From JAYVFR01 sp043772945 (GTDB taxonomy: Bacteria > Patescibacteriota > JACMRA01), in assembly GCA_043772945.1 (NCBI GenBank), contig JAYVFR010000023.1, forward strand, positions 4,437-68,436: a stretch of DNA of 64,000 bases. The letters are read 5' to 3'. The notes below the pieces were generated by a model. It saw nothing but the letters and a program-made list of their open reading frames with translations, did no database searches and was not told the DNA's origin. Shown in pieces: positions 55,427-63,952 of the stretch (position 1 is its first letter; each line of letters starts with the position of its first letter). Both the position numbers and the translations under genes were made by a program.

Positions 55427-55897
55427 TTAGATTACGCCAGTGGTGTACTCTAGATTCTGATCGGTGCACAGGATATTAAAAGTAGCCATTTTATTTTTTG
55501 TACCGCGGTTGGTTTGGACTTTGTTTAGAATTTTCCAATCGCAAGCCTGGGACTTTTTAACAGACTTACTTTTGCTAAATGCAAACTTTAGTACTGAGAC
55601 AACGAAATCAAGAAATGAAGTAGAATCACTTGTCTCTAGCTTTTGCAGTTTTAAAACTGCTTTAATTTTTAGCTGACTTACAGGAGTTTTTTGCAAGTTG
55701 ATTTTACTGTCTCCGCTCATACGGTAGATTACAAAGTAACAAACTGTACCTGTCGGTAACGACAAAGGGTTATCGATAACATTACCTTCAACGTCAACCA
55801 AAAATCCATCTGGGCCCACTCCAGTGAATTGTGAAATGGCGGGGAAGTCAAATTGAATGCTTGCGGGAGTTGCAGGAAGAGCGTTATTACTAGTCAT
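55427..55897 (-). CDS. Orphan protein with Shine-Dalgarno start
   Basis: AAGGAG (minus strand, 55914-55909) lies 11 nt before ATG 55897. The 156-residue protein is soluble, with a Pro/Gly-rich first third (GVGPDGFLVDVEGNVIDNP), a basic helix (KFAFSKSKSVKKSQ) and two or three Cys. TTGACA occurs on the minus strand further upstream (around 55965). Family not recognised. It stands alone with its own terminator. Confidence 0.6.
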   Translation of the reverse strand: MTSNNALPATPASIQFDFPAISQFTGVGPDGFLVDVEGNVIDNPLSLPTGTVCYFVIYRMSGDSKINLQKTPVSQLKIKAVLKLQKLETSDSTSFLDFVVSVLKFAFSKSKSVKKSQACDWKILNKVQTNRGTKNKMATFNILCTDQNLEYTTGVI

Positions 55898-56065
55898 GGT
55901 GGTTAAATCTCCTTAAAGATTTTTGAGTTTACCAAACCAATCAAAACCACAACAAATTCTAATTGTCAAAATAGTAGTTGAGAATAAAGCCTGATTAAAA
56001 TTTCACTAAGGCTTGAAAATATTCTTTGACAAAAATTAGTCTATATTCAAAGTTACTATCCATCA

Positions 56066-57340
56066 ATGCCATTACAATCAAGTGCCAAAATTTGGAAACT
56101 CATCCAACAAAAAAACTCTAAATATAATTTTGATTGGAGTTTGATTATTATTTTAGTAAGTTTAATTATTTTTGGCCTGACCGTTCTCTCTAGTGCCCTT
56201 GCCACCCAAAAAATTTCAGACTATCAATCCGATTGGTTTAGCCAATTAATTTTTGGAGTTTGGATTGGAGGTGGGCTTTGCCTTTTTATCTCGCGAGTTG
56301 ATTATCATAATTGGTTTAAATGGAACAAATGGCTATTAATCATTACAATTACTTTACTTGGCTATTTGGCAGGGTTTATAATTTTTGGTTGGATTACTAG
56401 GAGAAACTTGGTTAACATTGTGGAATCGGTTAAATCTTTTCCTATCAGGCCAAGTCTTAAAAATGGTGCTCTGCGGTGGATTAACGTTACATTTTTACCT
56501 TCTTTTCAACCTGCTGAATTAGCTAAAATTACTTTTTTAGTTTACGTAGCTAAGCAATTTACAGAATTAAAATCTGGTGCAATCGGACTATTTGATCTAA
56601 GAAAAATTCTCTGGATGTTTGCATTCATCAGTTTTATAATTCTAATTCAACCCGATCTTGGGAGTGTAATTATTCTCTTTACTATTTTGATTACGGCTTT
56701 TGTAATCGGTAAAGTCCCACCTAAAATTATTTTAACAATTACAGGTCTAAGCTTAATTATAGCCCTTGTTGCCATCTCACTTTATAGTTATAGAGCGGAG
56801 CGTGTTTCAACTTTTTGGGATTTTTTAAAAAACTCACAAGATGCGTGTGTAAGTGATAAAGGTAATTCCAAAAACTTCCAAGTTTGTCAGGCCAGGCAAG
56901 CTATTGTGAGCGGGGGATTATTTGGAAAGGGTTATAATCAAGGAAGCTATAAACAGGATAAGGATAGTCCAATTCCTGAAATTAGCACCGATGCTATTTT
57001 TGCGGTAGTAGGTGAGGAGTTTGGCTTTATTGGGGCTTTAGTTCTAATTAGTTTATATCTATTTCTTTTTATCCGTGGAATGAAAGTAAGTCAAAGCGCT
57101 CCTGACTTAGGAGGTCAAATTTTAGCAGCTGGAGTTGTGGTTTGGATACTTTTTCAAGCCTTCACAAACATTGCGGGTATAACAGGCTTGATACCACTTA
57201 AAGGAATTACGCTGCCGTTTATATCCAAAGGGAACAGTGCTTATTTGTTTAATATGGTAGCTTACGGAATTTTAATTAATATTAGCGGTCAAGCTAAAAA
57301 AAATAAACTAATCCCTAAAAAATTTTTAGTAAAAAGGTAG
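56066..57340 (+). CDS. FtsW/RodA/SpoVE-family (SEDS) peptidoglycan glycosyltransferase
   Basis: The 424-residue protein has about ten TM segments and SEDS motifs: PSFQPAELAKITFLVY, LIQPDLGSVIIL and ITGLIPLKGITLPFISKGNSAYL, where the last has Lys-Gly-Asn in place of Tyr-Gly-Gly. SEDS proteins polymerise lipid II with a partner class B PBP. Whether it serves division (FtsW) or elongation (RodA) is not decidable. TTGACA at 56026-56031 is 34 nt before the ATG, with no Shine-Dalgarno. Confidence 0.9.
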   Translation: MPLQSSAKIWKLIQQKNSKYNFDWSLIIILVSLIIFGLTVLSSALATQKISDYQSDWFSQLIFGVWIGGGLCLFISRVDYHNWFKWNKWLLIITITLLGYLAGFIIFGWITRRNLVNIVESVKSFPIRPSLKNGALRWINVTFLPSFQPAELAKITFLVYVAKQFTELKSGAIGLFDLRKILWMFAFISFIILIQPDLGSVIILFTILITAFVIGKVPPKIILTITGLSLIIALVAISLYSYRAERVSTFWDFLKNSQDACVSDKGNSKNFQVCQARQAIVSGGLFGKGYNQGSYKQDKDSPIPEISTDAIFAVVGEEFGFIGALVLISLYLFLFIRGMKVSQSAPDLGGQILAAGVVVWILFQAFTNIAGITGLIPLKGITLPFISKGNSAYLFNMVAYGILINISGQAKKNKLIPKKFLVKR

Positions 57341-57446
57341 GACTAAGGACTTTATCGTAATAATCGCAGAAATATTTTCCCTATTTAGAGAGTAACAAAA
57401 ATTAATGCAGTTTTTGGTGAGGGTGGTTCGGGTGTATTTAATTTCT

Positions 57447-57475
57447 TTGACAACAGTCCAAACTTTCTTTATGAA
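57447..57475 (+). promoter_or_regulatory. Promoter of the split toxin-like gene
   Basis: TTGACA (57447-57452), 17-bp spacer, TATGAA (57470-57475). The ATG at 57499, which opens the reconstructed reading frame, is 23 nt after the -10. Confidence 0.55.
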
Positions 57476-57529
57476 GTTGTTTATTATTTAACTATAATAT
57501 GACAAAAAATACTTTTAGTTTCCAAAAAT

Positions 57530-58156
57530 TTGTTTTTACCCCCCCTCATTTTAAAAACGATTAAATTTCAATTATTTATCTTTATGATTTTTAATTTTAG
57601 TTTTCTTAGTTTTAATTCTACCGTGTCAGCTCTAGCAAATACCAATTCAGAATTTTTAAATTCTTATACAATTAATTTTAACGAGGGATCAAGCCTCAAA
57701 GACACTTCGGAGGTTATCAATCAAATTCTCATTAGCACAAAAGATGAAAAAGATTCAAAAATAAACATTCAATTAAATAGTGAATTAGAAACTGATAAAG
57801 CTATCTTGCCTATTAGTTTAACGCTTGAATCAAATAATACTGATTCAGATATTCAAAATAAATTCCAACAAGCTAAAGATACTCAAATAAAGAGTTTAAA
57901 GGATCTAAAAGCCCAAACCTCTAAAGCTATTGATTTTAAGGTTAAAGTTGCTAATCAAATCAGCCTGGCAGATTCAACAGCTTCTAAAATTAGTTCTGAT
58001 GTCAATACATTAGATTTAATTAATAATATAGAACTAGATGATTTGAATGCTCTGGAGACAATTAATCAAAACCTTTTTTCTCTTGAGCAAATTCCTACAA
58101 TTTCTCTGGAAGTTCAAACGCTGCAGGATTCAAACGCTGTAGGATTCAAACGCTGA
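57530..58156 (+). CDS. N-terminal half of phase-variable secreted toxin-like protein
   Basis: As given, the frame can start only at TTG 57530 or ATG 57584. A better start is ATG 57499 (MTKNTFSFQKFVF), which reads into the same protein if one C is dropped from the C7 tract at 57539-57545, giving a basic head before a hydrophobic signal ending near VSALA. The mature part (about 170 residues) is rich in Asp, Asn, Ser and Lys with long helices, probably coiled coil. The frame closes at 58156 just after a 16-bp tandem repeat. Deleting one repeat unit joins it in frame to the following ORF. Confidence 0.7.
   Translation: MFLPPLILKTIKFQLFIFMIFNFSFLSFNSTVSALANTNSEFLNSYTINFNEGSSLKDTSEVINQILISTKDEKDSKINIQLNSELETDKAILPISLTLESNNTDSDIQNKFQQAKDTQIKSLKDLKAQTSKAIDFKVKVANQISLADSTASKISSDVNTLDLINNIELDDLNALETINQNLFSLEQIPTISLEVQTLQDSNAVGFKR
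57539..57545 (+). repeat. C7 homopolymer that breaks the signal-peptide frame
   Basis: Seven Cs in an AT-rich region. Six Cs would join ATG 57499 to the downstream frame; seven lead to a stop at 57562-57564. A classic slippage-prone tract, or a sequencing error. Confidence 0.75.
58113..58155 (+). repeat. 16-bp tandem repeat, 2.7 copies, at a frame break
   Basis: TTCAAACGCTG occurs three times at 16-bp spacing (58113, 58129, 58145), with AGGA between. As 16 is not a multiple of three, each unit gained or lost changes frame. With one unit fewer, the upstream and downstream ORFs become one. Confidence 0.9.
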
Positions 58157-58160
58157 TAAA

Positions 58161-60140
58161 ATGATTTTAAAGCTCTCTAGTGAATTAGATTCTAATCTAA
58201 ACAGCACAGTAAACAAAAATATTAAACTTAAAAGTAATTCAAAAGCCGAATTTAATCAGACTAATCAAGTTTTTGAGGACTATATTAAAGAAGTAGAATT
58301 AGAATCAAAATTAGCAACTGAAAACGCTCAAGAAGCAAGACCTGAATTTGATGCTCTTTACCAAAGCGATTATACAGATGGCGAGCTTAATCAGTTAATT
58401 GCTAAATGGGAACGCAAGCCCAAAGTAATTAACGTCCCAACTTTCAGAGAAATTTTAACTACAACAAGTTTGGATGAGATGACTGAATTAGAGGTTTCTA
58501 ACATTAGTCAATTAGAAGCAAAGAGTGCTATTGAGAGACTAAATCGCGAAAAGACTATTAGCGGAGAAACTAAGCCTCAAACTAACCTAGATCAAGCTAC
58601 TCCAACAATTGAAAAAGTTTCTAAAGACAGAGCTAAAAACACTTTGGCTCCTATAATTAATTCAACTATTAAATTGCAGATTGCTAATCCAAACTTTAAA
58701 GACGTTGTTAAAGAAAAACAAGCAAATCAAAAAATTCTAGACGAGCAACAGAAACAAGTAGAAACCCAGGATAAAATCCAGCGACTAGAAAAAGAATTTA
58801 AACAGAATAATAAACAACCAACAACCGAATTAGAGAAACTAGATTATGAATCAAATAGAACTAATTATTTAATTGATAATGACAGTAATTTAACCACAGA
58901 CCAAAAAACTCAAGCTAAAAGAAATTACAAAAATACTTTAAAGAGAAATAGTCCAAGTAATCAATCAAGTTCATCACAGTCTTCCCGCTCTCAAAGTTCA
59001 AGTGACAATTCAAGTACTTCATCTCAGACAAACAACAGCTCAAGCTCCTCTAACTCAAGCCCAATAGTATTAAATAATAATCAGCCAAGTTCTAATAATT
59101 GGGTTACTAGCCTTGCTAACGCAGTTTTTGGAGGTGGTATTCAGGCGGAGGCTAAAGGATTAAACAACTCTGACACAGCCTTATCAATTTATTCATGGGA
59201 CTATAATGGTGGCTTTGCCTTGGATATACCGAACGGGAATACAAACATCGGGACACAAATTGCAGTGAATTATAATAATAACGATAATGCTCAGAAATGG
59301 TGGACGAATAACAGCCAAGAGATTAGATCTAAGCTAAATACAGACAGATGTTTAGATATTAGCGGAGGAAATTATACTAATGGAACTACAATAGCCTTGC
59401 ATTATTGTACAGGCAACGATGCTCAGAAGTTCTTTTTTTATGGGAATACTTTGCGGTCTTGGGCTAATCCAAATTATTGTATAGATGTACCGAGTAATAA
59501 CTGGACTCCGAATGTAGTTCAATTATGGGATTGCAATAGTAGCGGTGCTCAGAAATTCGTCCCAGGAGACAACGGCTTCAACAACACCTTCCAAGTCCAG
59601 ATAGCTACTAATGGAGGTATTTTAGCAGGTAATGGATTAAGCTCTGGTCATACTTTTGTAATTTTCAAAACTAATAACCAATTGAATAACACTATGTCGC
59701 TTTGGCCAGATTATGACACAAATTGTGATAATGGTCGCCCAGGTTGGGCAAGTACTAGAGACTTTTTAAGACAAAATAATATGTGTGATTTTGATGGAGT
59801 AAAAGTTGACTGGGAAAAAACTCAAACAGAAGGAGATTTATACTATGCCTTAAATACAGCCAATACTGGATTTACCGTTAAGACGACTAGCATTAAAAAA
59901 ACAACATCCGATCTTTATAGATTTGGTGGTGGCTATCGCATAGGAGATAATTGGGGTCGTGATAATGTGAATTACGATTACAATGCTTTTTGGTGGGGAG
60001 CAAACAGAAATAATGGAAATTGTGTGTCTTTTTCTCAATATCTTTGGAATGATATGATGTCAACAGATGGAAAGTTATTTATGCGAATTAAACCTGATGC
60101 AGTGATCTCAGCACCTGCTACATTATTGAACTATTATTAA
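58161..60140 (+). CDS. C-terminal part of toxin-like protein: ricin-type lectin plus permuted papain-like domain
   Basis: Residues 1-260 are charged helices; 263-300 a Ser-rich linker; 335-470 a ricin-type beta-trefoil with three units ending NAQKW, DAQKF and GAQKF and paired Cys (RCLDIS/HYCTG, YCIDVP/DCNSS). Residues ~480-659 form a further domain with SGHTFVIFK near 495 and NGNCVSFSQYLW near 619. The order His then NC-x-F recalls circularly permuted papain-like hydrolases (LRAT/PPPDE/NlpC-P60 type); this is inference. ORF start ATG 58161 has no signal peptide. Removing one 16-bp unit and one C upstream gives an 874-residue exported protein. Membrane proteins follow directly. Confidence 0.75.
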   Translation: MILKLSSELDSNLNSTVNKNIKLKSNSKAEFNQTNQVFEDYIKEVELESKLATENAQEARPEFDALYQSDYTDGELNQLIAKWERKPKVINVPTFREILTTTSLDEMTELEVSNISQLEAKSAIERLNREKTISGETKPQTNLDQATPTIEKVSKDRAKNTLAPIINSTIKLQIANPNFKDVVKEKQANQKILDEQQKQVETQDKIQRLEKEFKQNNKQPTTELEKLDYESNRTNYLIDNDSNLTTDQKTQAKRNYKNTLKRNSPSNQSSSSQSSRSQSSSDNSSTSSQTNNSSSSSNSSPIVLNNNQPSSNNWVTSLANAVFGGGIQAEAKGLNNSDTALSIYSWDYNGGFALDIPNGNTNIGTQIAVNYNNNDNAQKWWTNNSQEIRSKLNTDRCLDISGGNYTNGTTIALHYCTGNDAQKFFFYGNTLRSWANPNYCIDVPSNNWTPNVVQLWDCNSSGAQKFVPGDNGFNNTFQVQIATNGGILAGNGLSSGHTFVIFKTNNQLNNTMSLWPDYDTNCDNGRPGWASTRDFLRQNNMCDFDGVKVDWEKTQTEGDLYYALNTANTGFTVKTTSIKKTTSDLYRFGGGYRIGDNWGRDNVNYDYNAFWWGANRNNGNCVSFSQYLWNDMMSTDGKLFMRIKPDAVISAPATLLNYY

Positions 60141-60155
60141 ATTATCATTATTTTT

Positions 60156-60773
60156 ATGTACTTCTATCTTATACTTTTTTTTATAATAATTACATCTATT
60201 TTTATCTACTTATTAAATAAAAGTAACCTACAAAAAAAGACTAAAATAATATTAAGGACTCTAATATTTTTGCCAATAACTTTTTTTCTACTTGGAATAA
60301 TAGTACTTAATCTATTGCAGTTTTTACAATTTCGTACATCGGATCCAGTATTATTAAATTGTAATGTAAATGACTATACATCTAATAAAAGCTATCGTTT
60401 AAACATATTTGGCGAGGAATATATATCTAATCAAGATGGGAGTATGATGCCATCTACAATACAAAATCGCTGGAATTTTAATAAAATTAGTCTTTTCGAA
60501 GAAGAATTGAGCAAGGAAAATAATGCAAAGTATGAATTAAAAGAAAAATACGGTCAATTTATACAAGATTGCAGCAATAAAAAAGATATAGATTACAAAT
60601 ATCAAGTTTATACGCGTGAAATATCAGATAAAAATAATGATACTATAACTTATCCTAGCAAAAAAATAGTTCTTCCTGAAACTATTTGCTATCTCAAGAA
60701 AGTTACAAGTAGTGCTACTGATTATCCTGATTGCTCCAGCGAAATTAAAGCTAAGTTTGGTCTCGGGAAGTAA
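60156..60773 (+). CDS. Membrane protein of a four-Cys family, putative immunity or partner
   Basis: The 205-residue protein has two TM segments (about 3-19 and 29-55) joined by a Lys-rich loop, so both ends are predicted outside the membrane. The outer domain has four Cys: LLNCNV, IQDCSN, TICYLKK and YPDCSS, ending DYPDCSSEIKAKFG. The same four-Cys domain and end are found in at least three other proteins nearby. It starts 15 bp after the toxin-like gene, the position of an immunity gene. Confidence 0.7.
   Translation: MYFYLILFFIIITSIFIYLLNKSNLQKKTKIILRTLIFLPITFFLLGIIVLNLLQFLQFRTSDPVLLNCNVNDYTSNKSYRLNIFGEEYISNQDGSMMPSTIQNRWNFNKISLFEEELSKENNAKYELKEKYGQFIQDCSNKKDIDYKYQVYTREISDKNNDTITYPSKKIVLPETICYLKKVTSSATDYPDCSSEIKAKFGLGK
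60717..60760 (+). repeat. 44-bp identical repeat, copy 1 (C-terminal signature)
   Basis: ACTGATTATCCTGATTGC through AAGTTTGG is identical at all 44 bases to 61635-61678. It encodes the shared signature TDYPDCSSEIKAKF. Related, diverged copies lie at about 63248-63291 (plus) and 63490-63535 (minus). Confidence 0.9.
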
Positions 60774-60782
60774 TATTAATTT

Positions 60783-61046
60783 ATGTTTTTAATTAAGTAT
60801 TCTTTTAGAAGAGTTTCTGACATCTATCGTTTTAGTGGCGGGTATAGATGGGGTAGAAGTAACTGGGGTAAAGATAATATTAGATATACACCTGTTTATC
60901 TTGGTACAAATAATACTGGTAACTGTGCTTCCTTTAGTTACATACTTTGGAATCAAATTATGGAAGATAATGGAATGTCTCGATTATTTGTTATCGGTTT
61001 TGATGTACCTGGTTTTATTAAGTTTGCTTTAGATGGTAGTATTTAA
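60783..61046 (+). CDS. Orphan fragment of the papain-like C-terminal domain
   Basis: The 87-residue product aligns with the last ~85 residues of the toxin-like ORF: VSDIYRFSGGYRWG against TSDLYRFGGGYRIG, then the same NWGxDN and TGNCASFSYILWN against NGNCVSFSQYLWN. The lectin and the His-bearing half are missing and there is no signal peptide, so it is a displaced 3' cassette, not a working enzyme. It is 9 bp after one membrane-protein gene and 9 bp before the next, as expected of an orphan toxin-immunity cassette. Confidence 0.75.
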   Translation: MFLIKYSFRRVSDIYRFSGGYRWGRSNWGKDNIRYTPVYLGTNNTGNCASFSYILWNQIMEDNGMSRLFVIGFDVPGFIKFALDGSI

Positions 61047-61055
61047 TAATTTAGT

Positions 61056-61685
61056 ATGTTTATTTTACTTATTTTAATTGTATCAATTTTACTTTTTACT
61101 TTAATATATTTTAATGTATTAAGAAAGGCAAAAATACATAAATCAAAAAATTTATTACTTATCGGTTTATTTGTAAGTGTAGCAATTATAGTGTTTTTAA
61201 TTATTAATTCCCTGGTAATTTATTTTCCAGAATATAAATCTTTACAGTGTGGAGATACTAAGTTTTCTTTTCAAAAAAGTGTTAAAGGTACGGAATCGTT
61301 TACAATTTATGGAGGGGACTGGAATTTAGATTTAAATAAAGTTTCAAATAGTTTCGTCGGTATAAATCCTAGGTTAGTTTTAACTTTTGTTAATTATGAT
61401 CTAGATAATGACAAATTAAGTTCAGAATATAAACTTTTAAGAAGTAATGAAGCAACCCGTAAAGCTAATGTTATTAAAAAGCTTCTAGATTGTAAGGGCT
61501 ACGATAATGATGTTATTTATTCAGTTGGCAAACCTAAAAGTGTTAATGAAAATGGCTTTCCTGTTCCTGATTCCAATGGTAATAATACATATTTATATGA
61601 TCGTTACTGCTATATTGCCAATTACTCTAAAGTCACTGATTATCCTGATTGCTCCAGCGAAATTAAAGCTAAGTTTGGGATTTAA
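61056..61685 (+). CDS. Membrane protein of the four-Cys family (second copy)
   Basis: The 209-residue protein has two TM segments (about 2-21 and 33-56) around a Lys-rich loop, then an outer domain with SLQCGD, LLDCKG, RYCYIAN and YPDCSS and the same terminal DYPDCSSEIKAKFG. It is alike in plan but weakly conserved in the middle compared with the copy at 60156, while the 3' 44 bp are identical. Follows the orphan catalytic fragment. Confidence 0.7.
   Translation: MFILLILIVSILLFTLIYFNVLRKAKIHKSKNLLLIGLFVSVAIIVFLIINSLVIYFPEYKSLQCGDTKFSFQKSVKGTESFTIYGGDWNLDLNKVSNSFVGINPRLVLTFVNYDLDNDKLSSEYKLLRSNEATRKANVIKKLLDCKGYDNDVIYSVGKPKSVNENGFPVPDSNGNNTYLYDRYCYIANYSKVTDYPDCSSEIKAKFGI
61635..61678 (+). repeat. 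44-bp identical repeat, copy 2
   Basis: See 60717-60760; all 44 bases are the same, although the genes around them have diverged strongly. Confidence 0.9.
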
Positions 61686-61699
61686 TTAATTAAAAAAAT

Positions 61700-63295
61700 A
61701 TGTCTAAAAATTTAATTAATATTACCAATATTACCAAATCAATTTTTCAAAAAATTATTCTAATTGGAATTTCTCTGATATTTGTTATTAATAAGCTAAT
61801 TATTGTTCTAAATGATTTTCATCAAGGTGGAATCACATATATGCCAAGTAGGTTTGAGCGAATTTCACTTTTAATCTCAAATTTTGAATTTTTTGGAATT
61901 GCGATTGTAATAGTTAGCTGTTTGTATTTGAATATTCGTTATTATAAATCAAAGTTAGTTTATCTATTGACATTTTTAATTTTGTTTAAAGATTTATTTT
62001 TTACCAATATTAGCCTGCTATTTCCTTCATTTTTTATATATTTTAGTAATCCATCTAATTATAAGTTTTATTTATTGGTTAGTGTTATCTTTAGTAATTT
62101 ATTCTTTGCTTTGTTGCTTGGAATTTACCAAATTTGGTTGATCAATATCTTTAAAAAACCTGTGGAGCTAGAGAAATATAAAGCATTTAACAATAAATTA
62201 TTTACGCCTTGGAATAAGTTAAATCAGACTAATTCAATGAAAGTGCTTTATTATATTTTAATGGTTGTTATTACTCTATTAGCGGGAGCTAGTATTTATC
62301 TAACAATCAAGGGCTTATTATTTGGCAATATAACTGGCGAGCTAGGAGGTGCTAGAAATGGATTAGAGGCTTTTTCAGTTTTATTGTTTGGATTGCCCAT
62401 TTATATAACTTTTAATTTATGCCACATTACCTTTATAAATGCGAATAAACAAATTTATAAAAACCTAAATATTTATAAAAAGAGGATGATTGCTTGGTTT
62501 GTGATAATTGGCATAGTTATAATTTCAACAATAGCGTTATTATATTTCTATCAAAATTATTATGATAATAACTTAGCTGTTACAATTTTAACTTCATATT
62601 TTGGCATTTTCATTATTCTACCTACTATTTATGATTTGTTTTTAACAAGAATTCAAATAAACAAAAAAAATCTTTTATTTGTATTTATTTTTTTAACCAC
62701 TATAATAATTGCAGGATTGATTGGTGGTTATTTATATAATGATTATACTCACAAATTACGTGATATTGAAACTGTAGAATTGAATTGTAAACAAGGTAAA
62801 CTCACTAAATATACAAGCTTTGATTTTAATATTAACCGCAAAAGAAGCGTATTTCAAACAAAGGATTCAACTATTGATAACTATTTAAAAACTATTACTA
62901 AAAATGATGATAATTTAAATTTAGTTTTTTCTTTACCCTCTTTATCTGATGGATTGTATGTCAAAACACTGACTGGGGGTTATAGTGAATCAATGGTTCA
63001 GGATTGGATTAAAGCAGAAAATGAAAGACGCTCTGTTACTATGTCAAAATATGGTAACTTGATTGAAAGTTGTTATGAATCTAATAATTTAAATTATTTA
63101 TTTCAAGAGCTTAAAACCATTGATAAATCTGATTCAAAAGTATCAAAAAGTTACAGTCCTAGGACTGGTGATGAACTTCATCAATACGAGGACGTAATTA
63201 TTCCAGAATCAACCTGCTATCTTAAGAAAGTCACAATCAATGCGAATGACTATCCTGATTGTAGCTCTGAGATTAAAGCTAAGTTTGGGTTATAA
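61700..63295 (+). CDS. Multi-pass membrane protein ending in the four-Cys domain
   Basis: The 531-residue protein has roughly ten TM segments in residues 1-350, then an outer domain with ELNCKQ, IESCYE, STCYLKK and YPDCSS, closing DYPDCSSEIKAKFGL. The four-Cys domain is thus attached to a different and larger membrane part. I do not recognise the multi-pass half. It is 14 bp after the previous gene, so part of the same operon. Its 3' end overlaps the antisense gene at 63250. Confidence 0.65.
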   Translation: MSKNLINITNITKSIFQKIILIGISLIFVINKLIIVLNDFHQGGITYMPSRFERISLLISNFEFFGIAIVIVSCLYLNIRYYKSKLVYLLTFLILFKDLFFTNISLLFPSFFIYFSNPSNYKFYLLVSVIFSNLFFALLLGIYQIWLINIFKKPVELEKYKAFNNKLFTPWNKLNQTNSMKVLYYILMVVITLLAGASIYLTIKGLLFGNITGELGGARNGLEAFSVLLFGLPIYITFNLCHITFINANKQIYKNLNIYKKRMIAWFVIIGIVIISTIALLYFYQNYYDNNLAVTILTSYFGIFIILPTIYDLFLTRIQINKKNLLFVFIFLTTIIIAGLIGGYLYNDYTHKLRDIETVELNCKQGKLTKYTSFDFNINRKRSVFQTKDSTIDNYLKTITKNDDNLNLVFSLPSLSDGLYVKTLTGGYSESMVQDWIKAENERRSVTMSKYGNLIESCYESNNLNYLFQELKTIDKSDSKVSKSYSPRTGDELHQYEDVIIPESTCYLKKVTINANDYPDCSSEIKAKFGL

Positions 63296-63480
63296 AAAGT
63301 TTGTATCACTTCTTCTTTTTTAAATTTATATTTTTTTAAATTATTTTTATAACTATCACAATTGTAAGTGATCTCCGCTCTAGGAGCAAACATATAGATT
63401 ATAAATAAAGATGGAAATACAACAATAGCAAGTAGCGTTAATATGATTGATTTTTTAGTTATTTTAAACATAAAATACAA
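63250..63480 (-). pseudogene. Truncated four-Cys family gene
   Basis: The first ~45 residues are a normal N terminus of the family (MFKITKKSIILTLLAIVVF, then APRAEITYNCDSYK), very like the neighbour at 63484 (IPRVVQTYDCDGYK). The frame then runs into the antisense of the 61700 gene's end and stops. The second, third and fourth Cys and the signature are missing, so it is a broken copy joined at a convergent breakpoint. Confidence 0.65.
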
Positions 63481-63483
63481 ATC

Positions 63484-63942
63484 CTACTTTAACTCAAACT
63501 TAGCTTTAATTTCAGCAGAACAATCAGGATAATCAGTCTCACCCGTTCGGTTTAGAAGGTAGCAATATTCTGAATTAGTTATTTTATTAATCTCTGTGAT
63601 TGTGTCAATATTTAGAGATTTACAACTTGAATATTTTTTAAAATCTAATTTAATGTCTTCAATAATTGATTGCGATAAGAAATTATCATAATTTCCAAAA
63701 AGTATATACTTGTTATTGTATAAAATCGATGCATTAGGGGTTTTTTTACTATCAATATTAAGACTTATAGTATATGTAGGATTTTGAGTTAGGATTTTAT
63801 ATATTTTGTAACCGTCACAGTCATAAGTTTGTACTACTCTGGGTATAAAACTGTAAATTATATATCCCGCAAAAGCTATAATCATTATTACTGTTATTAA
63901 GATAATTTTTGCAAGTCTACTTTGTATTAATTTTTTAAACAT
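63484..63942 (-). CDS. Single-TM protein of the four-Cys family
   Basis: The 152-residue protein has a basic head, one TM (about 12-32), then TYDCDG, YSSCKS, EYCYLL and YPDCSA and the ending DYPDCSAEIKAKFELK. Only the TM part differs in plan from the two-TM members; orientation again puts the Cys domain outside. It lies on the opposite strand to the toxin-like operon. Confidence 0.7.
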   Translation of the reverse strand: MFKKLIQSRLAKIILITVIMIIAFAGYIIYSFIPRVVQTYDCDGYKIYKILTQNPTYTISLNIDSKKTPNASILYNNKYILFGNYDNFLSQSIIEDIKLDFKKYSSCKSLNIDTITEINKITNSEYCYLLNRTGETDYPDCSAEIKAKFELK

Positions 63943-63952
63943 AGAATAGAAC

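Noticed and set aside
57403..57489. 28-codon ORF and a second frame that resembles a protein end just upstream of the toxin-like gene
   Set aside because: Too short, overlaps the likely promoter, and shows no family resemblance; it might be a gene remnant but cannot be supported.
58113..58155. CRISPR array
   Set aside because: The units are 16 bp, directly adjacent with no unique spacers, and lie inside a coding frame; this is a short tandem repeat.
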